A stretch of 64,000 nucleotides of DNA from Phascolomyces articulosus (taxonomy: Eukaryota; Mucoromycota; Mucoromycetes; Mucorales; Lichtheimiaceae). Both the position numbers and the translations under genes were made by a program. The stretch is from contig JAIXMP010000006.1 in assembly GCA_025677815.1 (NCBI GenBank), positions 558,001 through 622,000 on the forward strand, given 5' to 3'. Shown here in pieces: positions 22,801-38,675 of this stretch; the stretch's first letter is position 1, and each line of letters starts with the position of its first letter. Under the pieces are notes generated by a model. That model saw nothing but the letters and a program-made list of their open reading frames with translations. It made no database searches and had not been told where the DNA came from.

Positions 22801-25436
22801 ATCATAAAATCGTTGCAATAATTGAACGGTGGTTGATTTACCAGAACCAGAAGAACCGACTAAAGCAATCGTCTGGCCTGGTTCCACCTTGGCTGAAAAT
22901 CCTTTGAGGACTTGAATATCAGATCGAGTAGGATAAGCAAAGTCGACCTTACTGAATTCGATTTGACCCGTAAGTTTTCCATCCTTGATACCTTCGAGTG
23001 AATCGGGATCAATATCAGGGATCCGATCAATAGTTTCAAAGATTCGATACGCAGCGCCGCATGCAGATGCCACTGCTGCCAAATTCAGCGGCAAGGATAA
23101 CAATGACATGATGCCAATCAGCATGGCAAAGAATGCAATCAAGACGATATCACCCGTCAGTGTTCCTTCGTTGACAAGTTTAGCACCATACCAAAATGAT
23201 AAGGCATAAGTATAAAACAGGACAAAGATGAAAGCAGCTGTTTGAACGCCCATAAAGAGACCTCGTCGAACTCCTGTTGCACAAACCTTGTCTAATTCTC
23301 TGTCGTAACTTTTTGAAAATCGATCTTGTAATGAAAAAGCATATACTGTCCGTATGCCAGAAAAAACCTGCTCGGCAATGGATCCAGCATGAGCATACAT
23401 ATCTTGGGCCCTTCACGTAAATTTTGTATACTGATAACCCATGGCAGCACCTAAAATGACCATAATCGGAACCGTTGCAAGAATCACGACAGCAAGTCGC
23501 CACCCTTCACAAAGGCAATGATAAAACCAGCAATTACTTGAGCAATCAACTGAACCATCAAGCCTAATTTCTCAGATATTCCATCTTGAATCATTTGTGT
23601 ATCTGTAGCTAAGCGTGTCGTTAACGATCCTTCTTCAGCTTTATCAAACCCTACATAGTATTATTAATTTATTATTGTAGATGAGTATCATTGTAACCCC
23701 CCAGAAAGAACCGCAGTTATTACCATTATTACTACGAAACAACTCTATATATAAATACTGTTACTGCGACAATATCGGATTATCTTACCTTTTGGTATCT
23801 TCCAATTAACAAGAGATACATACAAACCGCAGCAACATATTTATAAATATAATTATCACTTATTCAACACATTATATTATTATTGGATATTCATTTATTA
23901 CCACAGTATCTCGTAGCAACCGCAGTATCTTCACATGTTGTTACTTAGGATAGAAATATTTAATTATTGGAAAACATATAAATACCCCACAATTTTGTAA
24001 CTGAAATAAAATCAATCAATTATACTTCTCTTTATCATATACATAAATTTTAAGAGTATTGATTCACTCAAGACCGAACTGGCTTGTTTTAATTTTACTG
24101 TAGCTTAAAGAAAGCTTAACATTTCAATATAGGACAGACGTAACATTCCTGATCCGTATTCTATTATCATTACCAGTCGGAAGTAACATACCTGACTTTG
24201 ACTATTATCATTGAATTCAAGACATTATATCAAGGATTATATCATATAGTAACATACTACACAAGTTACTCTTTTGTAATAACAAGAACTGCTAATCCAA
24301 GCTTCACTTGTTATACATTTTTTATACTTCAAACGATAATTCAATTATATATCATATATTATTCGTATTATATATTTTACTGTGGCCTAAAGAATCCACG
24401 CTAATATAGCTGTATAATCACATATAAACAGATACTTGCTTAAAACATTAGTATTGATATCTGTTGCTTTAATCGGTGTAATATACGTTAATATTACTGG
24501 TGCTCACTAAATATCACGAACTGATATATAAAAACTTTAGTTGCTATAAGAATTGTAATTATAAGAAGCATATCTTATTAGTAACATCGTGTTGCTCACC
24601 AAAAGCCCTGTTACTCAATATCATTAAATATAACTGATTAACACATTTTGGTGTTTACACTCAATTATCATATCATAAATTATTATCTATCTTACAAGCA
24701 ACACATATAGTGTTCACACTTTCATCACCACTAAATTACCACCAAACCAAATATCAGGGCAACATCGTATAAATGCGGCCGGAACTATATATAGTTATTA
24801 AAAAAATTACGAGTCATATCTTGTCGTAAAATAGAATGAACATAGAGTTGTCGAATACGTTTGACTTGATTTTCACCAGATAAAACCCAAAGGGCATGTG
24901 TACAATAACCACCCACAATAATACCAGTTCCGATATAGACGAAAATGAGAATCATTTTAATGGTGTTATTAAGCAACTCATCCACATTTGACATGGACGA
25001 TCCAAATTCAGCAAGAAATTCACCAAAAATGATAATCTATTAACAAAACAACTATTTTATAAATATACGTTCGAACGTTTCAATATGAAAAGCTCATTTA
25101 TGAATATTATTCATTTTAGTTATATTACTGAAACAGGTTGAAGTGCACTGATGCCAATGGATCCAAGGGTTGCTAGAAAAACTGCTAATAGATCCAACTT
25201 GGAAGCATACGAAATAATTGATGAGGTATGACCGAAGGGTTTTTCTTTTTATTGTTGCTCTTGACACTTTTATCATCAGCATGAGTTGATTCAATCTTTT
25301 TTAAATATTGCTCTTTGGTTTTCATTTGTTCAACTTCAAGATCAATAAGTTTATCTTCATCGTAATCATCATCGACATCATCCTGGTTATGATGAAATGA
25401 TGGGTAAATATCTTGCTGTATTTCTTCTTTTGCCAT
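19898..25436 (-). pseudogene. ABCB/MDR-type full ABC transporter, multiply disrupted
   Basis: Once a P-glycoprotein-like exporter (TMD-NBD-TMD-NBD), now not readable as one protein. The N-terminus starts at 25436 (MAKEEIQQDIYPSF). NBD1 keeps Walker A GSSGSGKST, signature LSGGQKQQ and an Asp-Glu followed by AASTLD. NBD2 keeps GASGCGKST, LSGGQKQR and DEATSALD. The end is [10 protein letters not shown] then TAA at 19898. Breaks seen by following the family through the frames: 1-bp loss near 25205; 1-bp loss near 23503; in-frame TGA at 23413-23415; in-frame TAA at 22094-22096 in the linker; shift in a homopolymer near 21850; shift near 21665; 1-bp loss near 21003; shift near 20950. Genuine introns remain, for example near 22370-22460, 21400-21480, 20225-20320 and 20030-20090. 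Only the 21850 break and perhaps 23503 are in or beside homopolymers, so sequencing error explains few of them. Neighbouring genes are intact. Confidence 0.85.
23651..24810 (-). other. Oversized intron (1,160 bp) in the ABCB pseudogene
   Basis: The exon ending SILRQDMT with a split codon at 24811 joins the exon beginning FDKAEEGSLTTRL at 23650; GT at 24810-24809 and AG at 23652-23651 give an in-frame CGG codon. Other introns in this window are mostly 45-170 bp, so this one is about ten times normal. It carries no coding frame. Loose repeats are visible on the plus strand: ACCGCAG three times (near 23713, 23826, 23936) and GTAACAT plus TCCTGA/ACCTGA twice (near 24140 and 24185). I looked for LTR ends or terminal inverted repeats with a target duplication and found none. 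An old, eroded insertion is likely but not shown. Confidence 0.5.
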
Positions 25437-28400
25437 TTGAGTATTAAAAAAATGACCAAGAAAGGATGAAGGGTGTTATTGTTGAATGGTGCATAAAAAA
25501 AGTTTGATATTTAAGGAGAAAGGCATAAATGCAAAAATCACTACTGCAGCAAAGTGCTCTTTTTAATATGCAACCCTCCCTTTACTTATACACATTTTTA
25601 TTTCCTTTTTGAAATAAAAAAAAAGTATACAACAACGATGCTCTCTTGTTTCCCGTTTCTTTTCTTTTATTCATCTTTTTTAGTGATTCTTTAACGAAAG
25701 CAGCTGCCATAGCGACCAATTTTACATCAAACACACGCAATACATTTTTTGTCGATTTAAATTTATAATAAAATGATAAGTGATTGTTAAAAAGGATGTA
25801 TTTGCATATTTTAATATGAGTATGCACATCAGTTTTGTTGTCAGATCTTGTAAAGAAGTAGACTATAATTCAGTTTGTTGTATTTAAACAACTTTTCAAT
25901 AGTAGTAAAAAATATAAGCAATATGTTTCATGTACATGCAGAGTAAGTATGTAGATTATAATAAATAGGGGGCAGATCATAATAATAAGATAGATAAAAA
26001 TGACCTACGGCCGACATGATTCACACAGCTACCGGTATCATTCAGATGATGCTTTATTTTTTAAAAGGTGTAGGTACTCACGTAACTTCGTTAGTTTACC
26101 AATGAGTAAAAAGGAATACCTTTTCCAAGTAGTCTTTGCTAAGGTTTAATCCTATAATTTATTAAATATCTTTATCAATAGACCTAGAGGATTATTACCT
26201 ATCATAACACAGGACTTGAGAAAGCAATTACATTGATATAGATTTTAAGTTTATGCTACGTTCATCTTACTAACCACCTTTATAAAATCCACTAAATAAA
26301 CAATAAAGTATAGTTGTATTTATTTCCTCCTTATTCTCTAGTTGTCCATGAATATAAAATAGCTATGTCTTTTTTCTTTCAAACTCAATCCTTAAAAATA
26401 CAGAGTATTTCGTTCTGAAGGGAACATGCTCCTCGTACATGTCACCATAAATAATAATGAAATGAGGATTAATACCTAATTGTTACCCTTTTGAATGTTT
26501 ATTTTTTACAGGTACATAAAAAAACAGGTTATTGCCACTTGTGGTATTTCTCGATAGCTTGTAGTGCAGGAAGCTTAATGGGTAAATAAAAACTTTCTTC
26601 AGATTGGAGAATTACAATTGACTGTAGAAAGGCTTTTTATTAGATATTTTAGCCGCGCAATGCTTTGAAAAAACTGGCCAAATAATTATTGTTTTTTATC
26701 AATAAATATTTTCAACAAATGACTTTGCTTGCACTAGAATTTATTACATATCTGAACATACCTAATAGTTTTGCTTTTTTTTCACCAATATATAATAATG
26801 ATGGTTGCAATACTATTGAAATACAATGATATTGATTACTTAATTATTTGATGCAGTGACAGAGGAGAAAGGATTAAAAAAAGTTTGAGCTAGCCATTCA
26901 TCGGTGACTTATTTAAACCGTATTGTCATTATAATATCAAGTTATTTCATGAATTCATCATGATTTTTAAAATTAACCAATACATTTTGTTGTTTATTTT
27001 TGAAGTGTAATTATGGAGAATATTATCATCATGAGTAATTTTGATAACGCAGGAAATTTAGCAGCGGTCAGAGAGAACACGGCATTTCTGCATCATAGTG
27101 ATAAAAAACCAATTGACACCTTTCCATGCCTTGGATGGTGAGATGATTTCTGTGAAATAGGAAAAAGCTGTTAAAGTGACAAATACATCTATTATGAGAT
27201 CTTGATGAGAAAGCTTCTGTTCAAAGTCTCAACGACAGCCCTTGGTTTCGCGAATAGTGGCTTTGTTCTCACTGGTGAGAACATCCTTTTTCAACGGTAC
27301 GTATTTGCAAATCAACCCCATCAACTCAATATGACATGATTATTGAATTTAGCACGTCTTTATATATACAATACCGCAGCCTTTTACCCATACATGATTC
27401 TGACTCCAATCTTTAATAACTCTATATATTGTATATTTACTACTTATCAGAGTTTTCCTGTGGTTCTTTGGTTGTTTGAATATGAGCTTACTTGATTATG
27501 TTCAAGTCATCCGTGAAAATAAAAGCTGAACAAAAATTTGAACTATCATATACATAAATATTTGCCATCAGGTTTCAAGATTGTTTGTAAAAGATTATTT
27601 TGCTAAAGCAAAATCCTATTTTGTAATTATCTGCGCTAGTAAGTTTGCAATAAAGAAAACTGGTTTTCTATGATAAGATACGCTCACGCATGGAATAGAG
27701 GGTGCCCATTTGTAATTGGCTGAGCTTATTTGAAACATCAAGAGACAGTTGGTCCTGGACATTGATAGCTTGTTAAACACCTTCACATCCGCATAAGTAT
27801 TTGGCGAAGCCATATCGCTTCTTCATTTGTTGCATAATACTCAAATTTTCATTTTGGTGATACTAGGTTGGTTCCCACAACATACTTTGTATCATCATTA
27901 TAATGGTAATACAATATATCCCCGGGTATTGGAATTATTGTATTTCCTAGTTTTTTTTGTTACAGAACTGAGGTTTTGCAAAAAGTGGGAGTAGGCTTTA
28001 TTCATATCACTAATAAGTCATTCCAATAAGGTAATAATATGTGCGTATTGATGTTCCCTCTATATATGTGCAATCTCAATTTATGGGGTGATACATATGT
28101 GCTTTTTCCTTCGGTAAGATGCAATACCCAAGACCACTTATCGCAGATTGTGAATCGCGACATCTACTATGTTTTTTTTACTTCTCCAAGAAAAAAGTTG
28201 GAATGAGCTGTTTCGAAACTAGGAGCTGTAAAAGCGGGGTCCATGTAATACTCTTTTGCACCTGATGTCATGTTTTCCTTTTCATGATTACTTTTTATAT
28301 ACATAAAAAAATATAAATGCTCAAAATCGAATAATGCTTGCTTGAATTATCCAAACACTAAACACATCATCAAATCTTATTTCACATTTATATAAAATAT

Positions 28401-28646
28401 ATTATAATCATTCATAGAATAGAATCAATACTATTTTTATATATAAATAAAAGATATGTAATAAAAAATATATATAATAAGAATACTTGTCGTAATAACT
28501 AATAATAATAAAATAATAAACTATGGTGTTCAAAATAACTTCGATAAGAAGAAGAAGATGAACTCAGAGATTTTGGACAATAAGAAAAAAGAGGAAGAAT
28601 ACGGTGATGTTGAATTTCATAGAATGATGATGACTCTTTTTTTTTT
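25437..28646. other. Intergenic, about 3.2 kb, a few coding-like islands
   Basis: Mostly AT-rich. Two short plus-strand frames have protein-like composition: 27013-27141 (42 residues, ATG start) and 27205-27339 (44 residues, includes TALGFANSGFVLTGENILFQ). A minus-strand island at about 27670-27790 reads QDQLSLDVSNKLSQLQMGTL. None matches a family I know and they do not join into one model. They may be eroded exons. Confidence 0.4.
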
Positions 28647-31442
<2,796 letters not shown>

Positions 31443-34400
31443 GATGGATTATTTATAAGAAATAATAATAATAATAATAATAATAAAAAGAAACTAAGGA
31501 GAAGAAGAAAAGAAAAAAGAAGAAAAAAATGTGATGAAATAATCCCATATGTATATCCTTTTTTTTTTACAACCCCACCAAATATTAGTAAGTAATAGTA
31601 TAGAAAAGTGTTCTCTCCGCATAATTACAATATATTAGGGGGCCGAGACAACATCCGTCAATCCCTATTTCTGGCCTCTATGTACTTTTGAAAGTTGGAT
31701 TTTCTACTTCAAATCACCATGAATAATTCTCCTTTTGACTTTTGTCAACATTGTTATCAAGTTTAAACAAGTTTTTTATAAAAATGAGTGATATTATCAA
31801 ACACCATTGTAAATGACGATTTATTGGTCAAAAAGAAGTCGTTTGTCATTTATGAATTATATAAAGTTATGCTTTTAGAACGAAATTCTTCATTCTGTCA
31901 CACAATTTTATTTATTTTATTTTGACTAAAAAGGATGCACTTTGTGTTACACGACGTTTTCTATGTTCAACAAGTTTATGAACTTCCCCTTTCTTTTTAA
32001 TAGGAAAAGTTGTTAGTAGTACGTAGTAATCTTCAAATAGACAAAAAATGCATCCAGTTACTCTATTACCTATTCAATTGGTTACTCTTCTATCTATTAT
32101 TAATAAGCAAGATGATAAGCGAAACTCTGTTTGTGTTTTATATGTATATTTATATAAATAAATATATATAAAAAAACCTCGATCGATCGATCTATTCATT
32201 CCAATGAGATGAACCAATATTATCCTTAAGCTTATCTTGTTTATGATCCTTCTTGAAACATAATAATAATAGAAAAACATATATTTAAAACGAAAAAAAA
32301 GGGAAAAATATTTTATTTTAAAAAAGAAAGGACAATATACCAAAGACATTGGAAATTTGGCTGTTGTTATTTGAATGCCTTGTTGACCATTATCTTATTA
32401 AATAATAATTGAAGAAAACTCCCATCATTAGATCATTGTTTTTTTTTTCTGTTATATCAGATGTGTTTTTTTATTTTGGTTTTCTTCACTAACCCATTAA
32501 CCCCCCAGGGAGATAAAGTAGCGTGGAAGAACAACTGAGCTAGAGTTTCCCCCCCTCCCTTAGCTGATGGATAATATAAAAGTATATAAAGTGATGTTGT
32601 TTTGTCGTTTGAATTAGAGTATATCGTACATAGAAGAAATAAATAAATGGAATAGTATGTATATATAAATCAATATGAATGCGTGTAAATATATATGATC
32701 AGAAATATGAATTTAGATTTCCCAAGTAAAATAAAATAGTTCCATATTACCTTTGCTCTTCAATTATAAGCTTCGCCAAAGAAGGGGGGAGGAGGGAGTT
32801 AGAAATATCTCCTTTCAAGAAGAACACCAAAAACCAAGGAGAGAGAACAAGGTCCACATTTTTCATTGCGCGATTTATCTCGCACGGACACTCAGCCCGC
32901 ATAGAGGAATATTCTATAGTTCATCATAACATAGTGTATATTAGTTATTGAATCATCTTTTCATTCTTGATTTACAGTATATATTGAAAAAAAAAAAATT
33001 GATACTTACGCCCTCATCCCTCCAACATCAAGGTTACATCCCCACCCAAAAAGAAGAAAGCCAAGAGAGGAGTAGCAAACTCTGCTAATTTTTTTTTTTT
33101 TTTTCAGAGAAAAAAAAAAAAGCTTGTTGGCATAACGCCGCCACGCAACAACGCCGCCGTCGCTCGCGTTCTGTTGATCCCGAAGGGATTCTATTTCCTT
33201 CCATGTCAACAAGGAACTGAAACTGATTTCAGTAATGGATTCATGGTAACAATTTATTTATTTTTTGAAAAAAAAAAAAAAAAACGAGAAAACGAAATGG
33301 GATTAACTTACTGTTCCTGGAATAATAAACAAAATCAAAAAAAAATTCTTGTTGATCTTCTACATGTCAATTGATTATGAAATTTTTTAGAAAAAAGTTC
33401 TTTGTTTTTTTTAAATATTTGTATATAAGAGAAGTAACAAGTTGTAAGAGAGCGCAATAAGAAGAGAGTAGAAAAAAAAAAGAAAGAGAGAGAGAGAGAG
33501 AGAAAGGAAGATTGCTAGGTTACCCTGTTTACTGGTACCTTTTTATAAACAATTCACTCACCACATAACTCTCATCATCACGCTAGCGGATCATAAAACG
33601 TAGAACCCTATTTAGGATATTTGTCGATCGATTATTCACTCAACAATTGTAATATTAGTATTCATAAAATACAGTTGTTCATGGACACATCAAAAATAAC
33701 TACATCTCCTCTCCGATCCCCCCCATTCCCACGAAAGAAAAAGGTTCGGCGAAAAGGTTCGAGATAAAATAAACAAATAAGTTAAAGTGATTTTTTTTAT
33801 AGTTCCGGTAACTTGGCGATGAATGAGAAAGAGTATAAAATACTATTCATCGGAGAAAAATGGTGTTGGCCCCCCTCCCATGAAAAGGAGTTGGTAAAAA
33901 AATGACGTTTTTTTTTTGGTACTTGACAATTCCTATACCAGATAAAGGATGCGAAAAAAAAAAAAAAAGCTTGCTCAGAATGAATAGCCGCTTCCATGAT
34001 GATACATGGGGGGTGGATCTCGATCGTTTGAATAATGAAAAAGAACAATACGATCTTTTTTTTTGTTTTATATGGGTGAATGGATAATAATCAAATCCAT
34101 TGATGTACGGATGTATGTCAAATAAATGTTATATGAATCTATGGAATATAATCAGAATAACATGGAACAAGTATAATAAATTAAGAATAATTGTGTTTTT
34201 TTTGTGTGAGAGAATTACACAAAAGCGTACCACCTTTCATAATCACGCCATGCCTTGTTTTAGATGCACCTTCTATTCGAAACAACGCTAATTTATCCTC
34301 ATGTTCGATTGTTGTTGTCAGGTTATTGCATCTCACGAATCCGCGTGAATCCAGCTAAACCTGTTTTTTTTATGGGAATCATTCTGAGGAAGGCAAAAGA

Positions 34401-37234
34401 TGAATGCCAATACTGAAACCGAAATCTTTTCCAGTTTGTCTTCACTCTAACCCAAGGTATATTGTTTAAGTACATTTAAAAGAATAGTAGAAAAAATCTA
34501 CTCAAATGCAAATAGATTATATCCATCATATCAAAATGATTTTTAATATTCGTGTAGAATTGTAATATTATACCGGTGCACACAATGTTTAACAATTCAG
34601 TACAGATTATACTTAAACAAGATGTTTATAATATACCTGGTGATATGGTATATATATAGATAATGGATAGAGTGCATGATGAGATCCAATAGTGACAATG
34701 GATGGGTAAATCGTGTACAATGTGGTTGTATATTGCTCCATCATGTCTCACCTTTAATTGTTTTATTTATATATACATATCGTTCTAACCATTTAGGCCC
34801 GATCAATTTTTTTTTTACTTCTCTCTTAGTGGTGTATTCTTTTGTTGAGATGTGAATAAGGAAATATTTGTAATGTATTAATGAACAATTTAAACAAAGC
34901 CGTTTCTATTCGTACGAATGTTTGGATTATCTATCCATCATCTATTGGAAACCACAACCGACGATATGGTTCTATCATTTGTCATAAATGGGGTTGAATA
35001 ACAACACATGCATTTTTCGCACGTCATTCTTGCTTATTATCTGAACTATCGTCCATATTATAAATCCGTCGTGATTGAATGAAAGATTTTTTTTAAAAAT
35101 AAAATATAAAAACGTAAGAATAATCACAATAATGACATGGTTTTCATAGGGTAATTAGTACACATTCTTTCTCTTCATTGAAAATAATTGGTTCCATGTA
35201 TCGGATTTTTTTGCTTCTATTTTCAAAGAAGCAAAGATTCATACCTAATATTCAAATACATATAATTAATCCATCATGTTTTTGGCATTCGATGATTACT
35301 GGATACTAACAAATCCTTACGATCTTAGCATCATGTTACGTTAGAGAACACCAATGATCTCCTTTTTCGTTATCTTGATTCAAACGGTGCAATAATTCTA
35401 TTTATGTAGAGTGGTGTTTACTTCTTTGGGGGGGGTTAGGGGCATCGTTTAAGGTTGAATTGAAATTTGCCTTCCACACTTGGGTCTTCATTTTTTTTAT
35501 AAAACATAGATTTAATCAAGATATGATGAATAGTCAGATCTTCATTCCAACTATGCCTAATTATAATACTTCTTTCAATGTACACTATCATCTTTGTAAC
35601 AAAAAGGAAAGGAATTCCTATTTCTATTATATAATATATATATAACATTCATTCCACCATCAGCATGTAAATCGGCGTCTAGGATATGATGATGCTTTTA
35701 CTTTTCATATTCCTATGTTATTAAGAATGTAATATATCATTACGTCCAACTTGATATTTATAAACGGAACTGACCGTCCCCTTTTTTTAATATCTGGAGT
35801 TAACATTGGAAATGATTTTTATGGAAAAGTTTTTGGGTACTTGATCGAGTAAGAAATTGTAATGTAAGCACTTTTTTATCAAAATAAAATAGGTATCATT
35901 ACTCTTGTCGAATATATTTCTGGTGGATGATCAATACCAAGGTAATAGGAATAGGGATAATAGAAGGGTAGCAGTAAAATAAAGAGTAACGTAAAAAGAC
36001 AACGTTTAGTGTTTTATTGATGAAGAGTATTTATATCTTTTCTAACTACTTCTAATAATAATCTATATAATGATAAAACTAACGATAATAATATACGTGG
36101 AGTGATGGAAAATGTAATACGTGTTTTTGACTATCTATTGAATACGTTTCCGAATAATTAGTGTGATGATGGATGATAAATATATGGCAGAATAAAGACG
36201 GCTAGTGGCATAATAATATTCAAGTACGGTAGCAGCAATAAAGCATTACAAAAGGAAAAATGTACCACGAAGTATATTTACAACGGCACACTTTGGTGCC
36301 GCTCATCGTAAACAGAAACGGTGCATCTCAAATACAATTTAGTAAACTGTTAGTGACTGCCTGCATTCAATAAAAACCATTTTGTATGTATGTTTGCTGT
36401 AAAAGGCATCAAATAATAAACAAATATGCATTTTCATATCTGTTTTACATATACCGCTAATAATATAATAGCTTTTCTTATTCAACTATCTTTCGTTAAA
36501 ATAAAAACGCTACTTACATACCATATTATGGATTAATAATTAGTAAATAAACTAGAACTCTACAATGAATAACCAGAATCAGCGTTATGTATATAGCTAG
36601 TAATAGTGCATATATGCAAAATCCAATTTATGGAAATTACAATGCATATATAGACTCGTCTGCATAGAAATATGGTGCATTAATTCATTCTGGGACTTTC
36701 TCTACCTAAGTCTACTATCGCTTTGAAACCATTCTCTGGGAAGATAAGATACATAGTTGAAAATCCATTTCAGGGTCAATATTTTATGATTATGAAACTA
36801 TAAATACCTTGCGACAGATATCTAGTGACCTTAAAAAGTTCAATTTTGAAAAAAGAAAAAAGTGAGGTAAAGATATCTATAAGATGAGATGCACCATGTA
36901 GAGTTAACCAAAATACTGACATATACCAGAATAATCATATATAGACTGATAAATATATATTCAGGATGGATAAATTAAGATTTTTATATATTACACTACT
37001 CTGTAGAATTCATACGCTGTTCTAATGTAAATTTATAGTATACCATCATCAATAAACCAGAGAAAACAAAAATAAGAATTCTGAGGTGCAATTTGATTAA
37101 GTTCCTGCACTATACTTATCAAGTACGGTTATTTTTCAATGCATTTTTATTATTATTATTATTTGATATTCTTCATAATATATAATAATTGGTATGTTTT
37201 TATTTTTGATAATATAAAAAAATGATTGTTTTTT
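31443..37234. other. Intergenic, about 5.8 kb, no supported gene
   Basis: Very AT-rich with poly-A/T tracts and a GA-rich run near 33470-33505. A locally GC-richer patch at 33120-33240 reads on the plus strand as NNAAVARVLLIPKGFYFLPC and then meets a possible donor (ATG/GTAAC); on the minus strand the same patch gives a protein-like 30-residue frame. Neither matches anything I know. It could equally be the promoter-side leader of a non-coding transcript. Confidence 0.4.
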
Positions 37235-38675
37235 TTAATAATCTCCGGCCTTCAAAGCATAAACAGGTCTTTCCCCAGGGTGTTCTCCTAATGTCCATAA
37301 TTGATCGCCTTGCTTACGATAACTGAGATCTTCAGGGCCATTATGAAGAACGTCTGCATGTTCTGTAGGCTCTTGTTGTTCACCACTAACCCAAGTGAAA
37401 AGATCACCCAAACCAGTAACACCACGAGAACATGAGAAATAGTATTTGGAAGTGCCATTGGTTGTTGTCACAGATGTAACACCTTGGGTGGAAGTCAAAA
37501 AGGAATTAAACATCTCAGTGGCAGGAGCAGTGGTACCAGATGAATGAGTAGGTAATCGAGTTTCGGCATCAATTTCGAATCTTGCTACACGACTTGAAGC
37601 ACCAGTAGCATCATATTCACCTACCAAGAATGAATCGGGTGTGGTGGTACGATCGAGAGAAATAAAGGAAAATCGGAATCCTTCAGCAAGGTAATGTCTA
37701 TATATGGAGAGTGAATAGTGATATGTTGCAGTTGTTTAGTAAAAATATTTTTTCATAAATGAAAAATAGGTTTCTATTCCTTCTATTTTCATTGTTACCA
37801 TCATGAGTATAATACATCATATAAATCAGGTAAAAATTAAAAAAAGACCTTTTTATATATAAATATTATAATAACCTACCCAGATTGTGGAATTACGTAT
37901 CTAAAAATATAAATATGAGAAATTACTATGGTTATTTATGGGAATTTCCCTTGGCTGATTATATGTACATATATTTACAAAAAAAAAAGCACTATTTATA
38001 CCTATAATTGTATGCTTCAAATCGACCTGAACCAACATGACCAATGCCACCACCGATGGAAACTTCATAAATATGGCGCAAATCAAAAATTCTAACACCT
38101 TTCCAAGTATCCACGACAAAGAGATGATGACCATACCACATAATACCACCCGCATGAATTTTGACAGTATGGAAAGAGGGTGTATCTCCATCATCAGGTA
38201 CGACCAAAAGACAATTGCGGTACTCCTTAGTGGATTGATCAATAAAAGAGATACGTACACCCTTATTGGTAGGATCCGTTTCAGCGACACGTTTATCATA
38301 CCAAGAAACCAAAACGACATTATCTCCTTCATACAGACCATCATCATAAGCATCCGAAGAGGTGGTAATACCTTGTGGATACCATAACAAGGTATTCACA
38401 TCATTGTAACCATCTTTCATATCCCATGTATATTCTTCAATGAAATGGTCGGGACCATCGAAATTGAGGTTAGGATGGTTGGTATTATCCAACACGGTGC
38501 CAACCGAAACAACAGGTAATGCTTCATCTAGTTTGGCAATAATGCCATCGTAAACGCCAGGTTTTCCTTCCAATACCAATTGCGATGGATCCAATACTTC
38601 CACTGGGGCGGCATTGACTTGCGTTGTCGTGAACAAATAATAACTTGCTAATAAAGCAAATATGTGTTTTTGCAT
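37235..38675 (-). CDS. Secreted protein of unknown function, propeller-like
   Basis: Model: complement(join(37235..37697, 37880..37900, 38002..38675)), 385 residues. The introns are GT-AG and frame is kept through a 21-bp microexon encoding YVIPQS plus split codons. A signal peptide is clear (MQKHIFALLASYYLFTTTQV, cut near NAAP). The mature part is rich in short strands with repeating patterns such as LWYPQGITTSSDA, VVLVSWYDKRV, HAGGIMWYGHHLFVVDT and GVRIFDLRHIY, which suggest a beta-propeller. That fold is inference from pattern only. Similar proteins are, as I recall, known from fungi and actinomycetes without an assigned function. No catalytic motif was recognised. The start is the first ATG giving the signal peptide; an AT-rich leader precedes it. 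Confidence 0.75.

Noticed and set aside
23691..24780. Possible solo LTR (TGTAACCCCCC start) inside the long ABCB intron
   Set aside because: No CA end with a matching target duplication was found.
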